NCBI GenBank assembly: GCA_030829765.1
Contig: JAUROO010000033.1
Location: 1 to 8,080 of the forward strand
Source of the DNA: Miltoncostaeales bacterium
GTDB taxonomy: Bacteria; Actinomycetota; Thermoleophilia; Miltoncostaeales; Miltoncostaeaceae
Length of the DNA stretch: 8,080 nt
Direction of reading: 5' to 3'
Shown: positions 1-5,820 of the stretch, in pieces
Layout of the letters: every line of letters starts with the position of its first letter
How positions within the stretch are numbered: position 1 is the stretch's first letter
Translations under genes and position numbers: made by a program
The notes under the pieces: model-generated
What the model saw: only the letters and a program-made list of their open reading frames with translations
Databases searched by the model: none
Told to the model about the DNA's origin: nothing

Positions 1-185
1 GTGATGGTGCCGCCGATGTGGATCTTCACGTCGGCGTCGCAGCCCGTGAGGGCCTGGGCGTCGGTGTTGACCGCGATGAACTCCACGCCGCGCACGCCGT
101 GATCGATCATGCGGTTGACGGCGTTGGATCCCCCTCCGCCGACGCCGACGACCTTGATCACCGCCAGGTAGTTGCTGCTCTCCAC
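1..185 (-). CDS. ftsZ: Cell division protein FtsZ, N-terminal 61 residues (3' end outside window)
   Basis: This is the start of FtsZ, the tubulin-like GTPase that polymerises at mid-cell into the Z-ring and recruits the divisome in the cytoplasm. The visible 61 codons read MESSNYLAVIKVVGVGGGGS onward. They include the nucleotide-binding GGGGSNAVNRM segment (residues 16-26) and the NTDAQAL segment (40-46), both hallmarks of FtsZ. The rest of the GTPase domain, including the GGGTGTG tubulin signature and the T7 loop, lies beyond the left edge. The GTG start at 185-183 is chosen because a strong GGGGAGGG ribosome site sits 8 bases upstream and because the usual short FtsZ leader before the first beta strand is kept. 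It follows ftsQ after a 161-base gap with its own candidate promoter, and no ftsA intervenes, as in actinobacteria. Identity is very secure; only the length is unknown. Confidence 0.97.
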   Translation of the reverse strand, partial: MESSNYLAVIKVVGVGGGGSNAVNRMIDHGVRGVEFIAVNTDAQALTGCDADVKIHIGGTI

Positions 186-193
186 GACCGCGA

Positions 194-201
194 CCCTCCC
201 C
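194..201 (-). promoter_or_regulatory. Shine-Dalgarno sequence of ftsZ
   Basis: On the minus strand the sequence GGGGAGGG lies 8 bases before the GTG start of ftsZ. It is the strongest purine-rich ribosome site in the window and fixes the ftsZ start. Most other genes here start inside or right against the preceding gene with weak or no such site, so ftsZ looks set up for independent, efficient translation. Confidence 0.85.
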
Positions 202-260
202 GGGTGCTCTGCATCCCCAACACGCGTTTCACGGGGCTTGCTGACGTTTCGTCCGTTGCG

Positions 261-289
261 ACCCTAATCCTCCCTGCACATGGGGTCAA
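261..289 (-). promoter_or_regulatory. Candidate housekeeping-sigma promoter for ftsZ
   Basis: In the gap between ftsQ and ftsZ the minus strand carries TTGACC (289-284) as a -35 box and TAGGGT (266-261) as a -10 box, separated by exactly 17 bases. This fits the consensus for the primary sigma factor of GC-rich bacteria. Transcription would begin near position 254, giving a leader of roughly 70 bases that contains the ftsZ ribosome site. Promoters in the ftsQ-ftsZ gap are known in actinobacteria such as Streptomyces. The match is seen directly; activity is inferred. Confidence 0.6.
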
Positions 290-346
290 CGTGTACTTGA
301 GGCCTGCGGCATCCGGCCGCGCGCCCCTCATGTTCAGGTCGAGGGT

Positions 347-1303
347 TCAGCCCGTTCCGTCGCCGGTCGTCCCTGAATCCCCGCTGCCATCGCCCCCATC
401 GGTGCCGTCCGCGGCGCCGCCGGTGGTGTCGGTGGTGCCGGGGGACCCGCCCGCCGATTCCTCCTGGGGAAGGGGAACCACCTTCGCGCCCAGCATGGGA
501 CGCGATGGGTTGGAGATGTCGAGGTAGGCGGCATCGCCCAGTGCCTTCGGGTCGGCCTGGGCCAGTACCGCGGCGAGCGCCTGTGCCTTCTGCGGCAACT
601 TGGTGGGCGGACCGATCCGCAGCTCCAGCCCGTTCGCCAGATCGGCGAACAGACGGCCCTCCTGGAACCGCAGGTTCCGAAGGCGCCCGGCCACCTCGGG
701 CTGCAGCCACCCCACGAACAGCAGCGCGGCGCGATCCCCCGGCGCGCGCAGCACGCCCCCGGGCGGGGGCGTCGCCACGGTGATGACGGGCAGGCCCACC
801 GTGGTGCCGGCCTTCCCCATGATCTGACCCGATGGCGACAGCAGGTACCGCCCCCCGGATTCCACGGCGAGGATGGCCACGGGCTCGCCCATGGTCACAT
901 CCACCGTGATGGACCGCGGCCAGTCGCGCTCGACGCGCACGTCCATCACCCCGGGGAAGCGCTCGAGGGCGCGACGCATGTCACCCACAGGCACGCGCAC
1001 CATCGATCCCGTGGCCGCGACCAGTTCGGCCGTCTCCTGCACGGCCGCCTTCTGGGGACCGGTGTAGCCCTCCACCGTGACGGTGCCGATGCCCATCACC
1101 GGCCCGCTGACCATCCACAGGATGAGCAGCAGGGCGGCCACCGCCACGGTTCCCCAGTACGCCACCCCCCGCACCACGCGATTGCCCGCGATGGCCGACG
1201 CGCGCTCCCCCGCCGTGGGCCCCGGGGGCCTGCGGCGCCGCGGGGGACGGCCGCGGCCGTCGCGTGGCGGGCGCCCGCCTCCCGATGGCCGGCGCGTGGA
1301 CAC
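347..1303 (-). CDS. ftsQ: Cell division protein FtsQ/DivIB
   Basis: FtsQ is a bitopic membrane protein of the divisome that links the FtsB/FtsL complex to septal synthesis. The 318-residue product has the expected plan. Residues 1-45 form a cytoplasmic tail very rich in Arg, Pro and Gly. One membrane span lies at about 48-69. A POTRA domain runs from about 72 to 140 (beginning TVTVEGYTG, with FPGVMDVRVERDWPRSITV at 116-134). A beta-rich extracytoplasmic domain reaches to about 278. The last 38 residues (281-318) are a Gly/Thr/Asp/Ser-rich, almost uncharged-to-acidic tail that is not part of the family core. The GTG start directly abuts the murB stop (TGA then GTG), with a GAGGT ribosome site 7 bases upstream, so translation is probably coupled to murB. 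Position between murB and ftsZ supports the call. The family is poorly conserved in sequence, but domain order and context make it secure. Confidence 0.93.
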   Translation of the reverse strand: MSTRRPSGGGRPPRDGRGRPPRRRRPPGPTAGERASAIAGNRVVRGVAYWGTVAVAALLLILWMVSGPVMGIGTVTVEGYTGPQKAAVQETAELVAATGSMVRVPVGDMRRALERFPGVMDVRVERDWPRSITVDVTMGEPVAILAVESGGRYLLSPSGQIMGKAGTTVGLPVITVATPPPGGVLRAPGDRAALLFVGWLQPEVAGRLRNLRFQEGRLFADLANGLELRIGPPTKLPQKAQALAAVLAQADPKALGDAAYLDISNPSRPMLGAKVVPLPQEESAGGSPGTTDTTGGAADGTDGGDGSGDSGTTGDGTG

Positions 1304-2218
1304 TCAGTCGACCTCGGCGAGCGGTGGCGGACCAATACCCCACTCCGGGTGCAGGTAGCGCACCTCGGCATGGAGCACGGGCCCGCCGGCAGCGCGCACG
1401 CGGCTGCGGGCCTCGTCCATCAGGGCGATCACGTCACCTGCCCGAGCCTCGGGACCCGCCTCGATGAAGTTGGCGTGCACCGGCGAGATGCGCGCACCAC
1501 CGATGGTGTGGCCCTTCAGGCCCGCGGCCTCGACCAGGCGCCCCGCGCTCTCCCCCGGTGGGTTGGTGAACACGCTGCCGAACGTGCGCACCCCCTGCGG
1601 CTGGGTGGAGCGCCGGTGCGCGCGGAACTCATCCAGCCGTGCGCGGATCTCCACCGGGTCGCCCGGGGAGAGCGCGAATCCCACCGCGGCCACCACCTGG
1701 CCACCCTGCACGGATGTGCGCCGGTATCCCATGGCCAGGTCGTCGCGCCCCACCCTGCGGCGCCCCTCGGCGTCGCAGATCACCGCCCAGTCGAGCACCT
1801 CCGACAGGTCCGATGAATACGCACCCGCGTTCATGGCCACCGCGCCTCCCGCCGTGCCGGGGATGCTCGCCCCGAACTCCAGGCCGGTCAGGCCGGCTGC
1901 AGCGGCGCGCTGCACGGCGCGGGGCAGGGAGGCCCCGCCCCCGCACCACAGGGTCCGCGCGCCCCGCACCGAGATGGAGGCCAGTCGCCCGGTCAGGCGC
2001 ACCACCAGTCCCCGGAAGCCGGCGTCATCCACGATGAGGTTGGACCCCTTCCCCACCACCGCCACCGGCGCCTCGTGGGCCCGCGCCCAGGCGAGCGCCC
2101 GGGTGACGGCGGCAAACGACGTGCAGGTGGCAAGCGCATCAGCCGGTCCACCCACCTTGATGCTCGTGAACGGCGCAAGCGGCACGTCGCGCATGACGCC
2201 GTGGTCCGCATCACCCAC
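1304..2218 (-). CDS. murB: UDP-N-acetylenolpyruvoylglucosamine reductase MurB
   Basis: MurB is the cytoplasmic FAD enzyme that uses NADPH to reduce UDP-GlcNAc-enolpyruvate to UDP-MurNAc, the second committed step of peptidoglycan precursor synthesis. Visible motifs, numbered from the GTG at 2218 (304 residues), are KVGGPA at 21-26, the FAD-binding GKGSNLIVDD at 56-65, GASIPGTAGGAVAMNAG at 116-132, GYRRTS at 164-169, GSVFTNP at 214-220 with the catalytic Ser215, HANFIE at 248-253, and the C-terminal LHAEVRYL with the catalytic Glu285. The compact length suggests a type II MurB. The start is uncertain. GTG at 2218 overlaps the murC stop by 8 bases and has GGGGG 5 bases upstream. ATG at 2194 would give 296 residues but has no clear ribosome site. 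An open frame continues upstream to 2338, but that part lies inside murC and is not MurB-like. GSVFTNP has Thr where many homologues have Lys. Confidence 0.95.
   Translation of the reverse strand: MGDADHGVMRDVPLAPFTSIKVGGPADALATCTSFAAVTRALAWARAHEAPVAVVGKGSNLIVDDAGFRGLVVRLTGRLASISVRGARTLWCGGGASLPRAVQRAAAAGLTGLEFGASIPGTAGGAVAMNAGAYSSDLSEVLDWAVICDAEGRRRVGRDDLAMGYRRTSVQGGQVVAAVGFALSPGDPVEIRARLDEFRAHRRSTQPQGVRTFGSVFTNPPGESAGRLVEAAGLKGHTIGGARISPVHANFIEAGPEARAGDVIALMDEARSRVRAAGGPVLHAEVRYLHPEWGIGPPPLAEVD
1311..1315 (-). promoter_or_regulatory. Ribosome-binding site of ftsQ inside murB
   Basis: The minus strand reads GAGGT here, inside the last codons of murB and 7 bases before the GTG of ftsQ. It supports the start of ftsQ at the base right after the murB stop codon and fits coupled translation of the two genes. 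Confidence 0.6.
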
Positions 2219-3542
2219 CGAGGCCCCCGAGGGCATCGAGCAGCTGCGGGCCCAGCGTGGTGATGTCCCCGGCGCCGAGGGTGAGCACCAGGTCGCCCGG
2301 GCGCAGATCGGGCACCAGCACAGCGGGCACGTCCGCAAGGTCCGGCACGCTCAGGACTTCCTCCGGGCCACGCACATTCCGCAGCACCAGGTCGCCATCC
2401 ACCCCCGGCTCCGGATCCTCGCGCGCCGCGTACACGTCGGTCACCACCACCACGTCCGCGGACGACAGGGCGGCACCGAAGGCATCGGCCAGTTCCCGGG
2501 TGCGCGAGTACAGGTGGGGCTGGAACACCGCCACCACGCGCCCCGGGTGCATTCCGCGCGCTGCCTGCAGCGTGGCGGCCACCTCCACCGGGTGGTGCGC
2601 GTAGTCGTCCACCACGCTCACGCCCCCAGCCGTACCCTTGTGCTCAAAGCGACGCCCCACCCCGGTGAAGGGCGCGATCCGCGCCGCGGCGTCGGCGGGG
2701 TCCACGCCGCACCAGTCGGCCAGCGCGATGGCGCAGGCCGCGTTCCACCGGTTGTGCGCGCCCGGTGCCGCCAGCGACAGCGGTACGGGCGCGTCGTCAG
2801 CCCGCATCAGCGCGTCGCCGTGTACACGGCCCCACGCCCCCGGCACGTCGCCCAGCAGCCGCACCGGGCACGGGGCCGCCCCGGCCACCTCGCGCGCACG
2901 GGCGTCCGGTCCCACGACCAGCAACCCATCGGCGGGCAGGGCTGCGACGAACTCGCGGAACACATCCTCCACGTCGGCGATGGTGGCGTACTCGGAGTGG
3001 TGGTCGTGGTCGATGTTCAGCAGAATCGCGGCCTCCGGCGACAGGCGCAGCAGCGACCGGTCGCTCTCGTCGGCCTCGGCACAGAACCACGGGCCCTCGC
3101 CCCATGCCGCGCCCGTGCCCTCGCCCCACGGCACCTCGGCGCCCACGCACACGGTGGCCCCGCCCAGTGCGAGCGCCAGCATGGCCGTGGTGGTGGACTT
3201 GCCGTGCGCCCCGGCCACCGCCAGGCCACGATGACCCTGCATGAGCATGGCCAGAAGATCCGAGCGGTGCCGCACCGGCAGTCCACGCGCCCGCGCGGCC
3301 TGGATCTCGGGGTTGTCCCCGGGGATCGCCGTGGACGCGAACACCTCGTCCACATCCGCCGGCAGCGCATCAGCGGCGTGCCCCGCGCGCACATCGGCGC
3401 CCGCCTCGCGGAGCGCCACGAGCGCCGGCCCCTCCTCGCGGTCGGTTCCCGATACGGTCCACCCCGAGCGCAGGGCCAGCAGTCCAAGGGCGCTCATTCC
3501 CGCCCCGCCGGCACCCACCAGGTGCACCCGGTGCCCGCTCAC
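2211..3542 (-). CDS. murC: UDP-N-acetylmuramate--L-alanine ligase MurC
   Basis: MurC is the cytoplasmic ATP-dependent ligase that adds L-Ala to UDP-MurNAc. All three Mur ligase domains are present in 443 residues, slightly short for the family. The N-terminal Rossmann-like domain has GAGGAGM at 10-16. The central ATPase has the P-loop GAHGKSTTT at 111-119 (Lys115), EADESD at 156-161, NIDHDHHSEY at 176-185 and the GAHNRWNAA segment at 261-269. The C-terminal domain has RFE at 298-300, DDYAHHPVEV at 312-321 and FQPHLYSRT at 340-348. DDYAHHP and FQPHLYSRT are MurC hallmarks and separate it from MurD, MurE, MurF and Mpl. The GTG start overlaps the murG stop in a GTGA, with no good ribosome site (the nearest GAGG is 13 bases away), which suggests reinitiation by ribosomes ending murG. 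The P-loop has Ala and Ser where GTHGKTTT is more usual, a conservative change. Confidence 0.97.
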   Translation of the reverse strand: MSGHRVHLVGAGGAGMSALGLLALRSGWTVSGTDREEGPALVALREAGADVRAGHAADALPADVDEVFASTAIPGDNPEIQAARARGLPVRHRSDLLAMLMQGHRGLAVAGAHGKSTTTAMLALALGGATVCVGAEVPWGEGTGAAWGEGPWFCAEADESDRSLLRLSPEAAILLNIDHDHHSEYATIADVEDVFREFVAALPADGLLVVGPDARAREVAGAAPCPVRLLGDVPGAWGRVHGDALMRADDAPVPLSLAAPGAHNRWNAACAIALADWCGVDPADAAARIAPFTGVGRRFEHKGTAGGVSVVDDYAHHPVEVAATLQAARGMHPGRVVAVFQPHLYSRTRELADAFGAALSSADVVVVTDVYAAREDPEPGVDGDLVLRNVRGPEEVLSVPDLADVPAVLVPDLRPGDLVLTLGAGDITTLGPQLLDALGGLGG

Positions 3543-4606
3543 CGGCGGGCCACGGCCTCGACGATGTCGGCGATGCGCTCGGCGGCATCGGGACGCGCCG
3601 CGGCACGGGCCGCTGCTGCCATCACCGCCAGGCGTTCGGGCTCGGCCAGCAGCGCCCCCACCACCTCGCGCAGGCGATCGGCGCTCAACTGGTCGTCGGC
3701 GATCATCAGCGCCGCACCGGCCTCGGCCAGCCAGCGGGCGTTGCCGGTCTGGTGATCGGCCGTGGCGTGCGGGTACGGCACCAGGATCGCCGGCCTGCCG
3801 ACCGCGGCAAGCTCGAACACCGACCCACCGGACCGCGAGATCACAAGGTCCGCAGCAGCGATGGCCTGCGGAAAGTCATCGAGGAACCCATGCACGTGGT
3901 ACCGGGGGCCGCATCCGCCCTCCTCCACGCGTGAGCGCACCTCATCGGCGTTCCGCTCGCCCGCGACGTGCACCACCTGGAACGGCGGCGTGGGGCAGAA
4001 CGCGCCGATGGCGGCCTCATTGATCGACTGCGCGCCCTGGCTGCCCCCGGCCACCAGGATGCAGGTACCCGATGGATCGATGCCCAGGCGGCGGCGGCCC
4101 TCCTCGCGCGTGGCGTCGCGCACCGCCCGGCCCACCGGGCGCCCGGTCACCACGTACTTGCGTCCGCGGCGCCCGGCGACCGGAAAGGCCAGGGTCACCT
4201 TCTTCGCGAAGGGGGCCGCCAGCCGGTTGGCCAGCCCCAGCCGCGAGTCGGCCTCCATGAGCACCACACGGCGACGCGTGAGCCACCCCGCGATGGCCGC
4301 GGGGCCTGCCATGTAGCCGCCGCCACCCACCACGACGTCCGCCCGCCTGCGCCGCAGTACGCGCGTCATGCGCGGCACCGCCAGTGCCGCAAGCACCACC
4401 GACCACAGATTGCGCAGCGAAAGGCGCCGGTCGAAGCCGCGCAGGGGCACGTGGTCCTCGGGGTAGCCATGGCGCTCGGGAATGCCCGAGCCCGCGCGGC
4501 CGCCCACGCCCACGAAGCTCACCTCCATGCCCCGCGCGCGGAGCTCCTCAGCCAGCGCGAGCGCCGGCATGATGTGCCCGGCGGTCCCGCCCGCTGCGAT
4601 CACCAC
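3539..4606 (-). CDS. murG: Lipid II synthase MurG (UDP-GlcNAc:lipid I GlcNAc transferase)
   Basis: MurG is the membrane-associated GT-B glycosyltransferase that moves GlcNAc from UDP-GlcNAc to lipid I on the cytoplasmic face, giving lipid II. With the GTG start at 4606 the product has 355 residues, the normal length. The three glycine-rich loops are visible: GGTAGH at 6-11, GGGGYMAGP at 94-102 and GGSQGAQSIN at 187-196. They are followed by the UDP-GlcNAc-binding region SRSGGSVFELAAVGRP (257-272) and PYPHATADHQ (277-286). The region usually written HEQNAVPG reads MEADSRLGLANR (117-128). An in-frame ATG at 4717 would add 37 residues of Ser/Gly/Pro-rich sequence, but those bases encode the conserved SYGGSS end of FtsW, so I prefer 4606; CTG at 4612 or GTG at 4603 are also possible. 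No clear ribosome site precedes any of them. The gene overlaps ftsW by 59 bases and murC by 4. Confidence 0.95.
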   Translation of the reverse strand: MVIAAGGTAGHIMPALALAEELRARGMEVSFVGVGGRAGSGIPERHGYPEDHVPLRGFDRRLSLRNLWSVVLAALAVPRMTRVLRRRRADVVVGGGGYMAGPAAIAGWLTRRRVVLMEADSRLGLANRLAAPFAKKVTLAFPVAGRRGRKYVVTGRPVGRAVRDATREEGRRRLGIDPSGTCILVAGGSQGAQSINEAAIGAFCPTPPFQVVHVAGERNADEVRSRVEEGGCGPRYHVHGFLDDFPQAIAAADLVISRSGGSVFELAAVGRPAILVPYPHATADHQTGNARWLAEAGAALMIADDQLSADRLREVVGALLAEPERLAVMAAAARAAARPDAAERIADIVEAVARR

Positions 4607-5789
4607 GCGCAGAGGATCGCCCGGGGACGACGGCGAGCCGCCGTGTGCGCGATCGTCGGCTGATCCCGACGAGGATCCCGGATGCTGCGGTGAGGACGAC
4701 GAGACTGCTTCCCCCATAGCTCACAAAGGGCAGTGGAACGCCGGTGACCGGAAGGAGTCCCAGCACCGCCCCAAGGTTGACGATCGCCTGGATGCTGATG
4801 AGCGACACGAGCCCCCCGGCCATGAGACGCAGCCGCAGGTCGGGTGCCGCCATGGCGATACGGTAGCCGCTCCAGATGACGGCCCCGAGCAGGGCGATAA
4901 CCCCCAGCACGCCCACCAGCCCCAACTCCTCGCCGATGGTCGCGATGATCATGTCGGTATGCGCCTCGGGCAGGTAATTCACCTTCTGAAGACCGTTGCC
5001 CAGGCCGACACCGCTTACCCCGCCGCTGCCCAGCGCGAGCTGGGCCTGGGTGACCTGGAAGCCCCGGCCCTCGGGGTCCGACCACGGGTCGATGAACGAC
5101 GTGAAGCGCGCCATGCGGTACGGCGCCGCCACGATGGCCACCGCCGTCAGTGCCGCGGCCGCACCCGCCAGCAGGCCCAGCACGCGCCCCGGCACGCCCG
5201 CCAGCACCAGCATGACGAACGCGGTGGAGAGGAGCACGATGGTGGTGCCGAGGTCAGGCTCCATCACCAGCAGTACGCCCATGGCGATCATGATCCCGAT
5301 GGGCTTCTTCAGCGCGTCGAAGGTGTCGAGGCGGTGCGCGTTGCGGGCCAGGTAGCCGGCCAGCCACACGATGAGCGCCAGCTTGGCCAACTCCGACGGC
5401 TGCATCTGCACCGGCCCGAGGCCCAGCCAGCTGCGCGCGCCGTTGGCCTCGATTCCAAAGCCCGGCACCAGCACCACCGCGAGAAGGGCCAGCGACACCA
5501 GCACGGCCGGTCGCCCCAGACGCAGGATCACACCGGGATCCACCCGGGCGCACACCGCGAAGGCGATGAGCGCCACGAGGGCGAAGGACCCCTGCCGCAA
5601 GAGCATGCCCGAGGGGTTCTCATCCGACAGCAGCGCACTCGCGCTGGACGCCGAATACACCATCACCACGCCGATGCACACCAGCACCAGCAGGGAGATG
5701 GACAGCACGGCCTCGGGAGCGACATCGCCCGCCCCACGCCGCGGGCGGCGGGAGGGCCGACGGGATCTGTCAGGGGCCGCGGTGCGCAC
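4548..5789 (-). CDS. ftsW: SEDS-family septal peptidoglycan polymerase FtsW
   Basis: FtsW is the multi-pass membrane glycosyltransferase of the SEDS family that polymerises lipid II at the septum together with a class B penicillin-binding protein. The product has 413 residues. A basic Arg/Pro-rich cytoplasmic N-terminus (1-25) precedes about ten hydrophobic spans, the first at about 28-48 ending in VVMVYSASSA. Diagnostic segments are ARSWLGLGPVQMQPSELAK (118-136), EPDLGTTIV (177-185), GNGLQKVNYLPEAHTD (264-279, with Asp279 matching the essential Asp of the family), IGEELG (285-290) and PLPFVSYGGSS (352-362). RodA and SpoVE are close relatives; the place between murD and murG favours FtsW. The start is the GTG at 5789, 31 bases after the murD stop, as no other start lies between there and the first span; its ribosome site is poor. 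After ISRR (376-379) a basic, non-conserved tail of about 34 residues runs through the murG start. Confidence 0.95.
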   Translation of the reverse strand: MRTAAPDRSRRPSRRPRRGAGDVAPEAVLSISLLVLVCIGVVMVYSASSASALLSDENPSGMLLRQGSFALVALIAFAVCARVDPGVILRLGRPAVLVSLALLAVVLVPGFGIEANGARSWLGLGPVQMQPSELAKLALIVWLAGYLARNAHRLDTFDALKKPIGIMIAMGVLLVMEPDLGTTIVLLSTAFVMLVLAGVPGRVLGLLAGAAAALTAVAIVAAPYRMARFTSFIDPWSDPEGRGFQVTQAQLALGSGGVSGVGLGNGLQKVNYLPEAHTDMIIATIGEELGLVGVLGVIALLGAVIWSGYRIAMAAPDLRLRLMAGGLVSLISIQAIVNLGAVLGLLPVTGVPLPFVSYGGSSLVVLTAASGILVGISRRSRTRRLAVVPGRSSARGDRSGRDRRAHHAGARAG

Positions 5790-5820
5790 GACACGGTGTT
5801 CGCCGCAAGCGGGCCGTTCC

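Noticed and set aside
306..320. Hairpin GCGGC-ATCCG-GCCGC just after ftsQ as a terminator
   Set aside because: The stem is only 5 base pairs and no T-run follows on the minus strand. Such short inverted repeats are frequent in GC-rich DNA, so termination before ftsZ is not supported.
2219..2338. Upstream extension of the murB frame to an ATG at 2338
   Set aside because: The extra 40 codons lie inside the conserved end of murC and give a Cys/Trp/Ser-rich sequence with no MurB similarity.
1464..3755. A very long open frame on the plus strand (763 codons), plus another of 467 codons at 4482-5885
   Set aside because: Both lie antisense to murB/murC and to murG/ftsW, whose motifs are unmistakable. 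Their translations are Arg, His, Pro, Ser and Ala-rich with no recognisable domain, as expected for shadows in GC-rich DNA.
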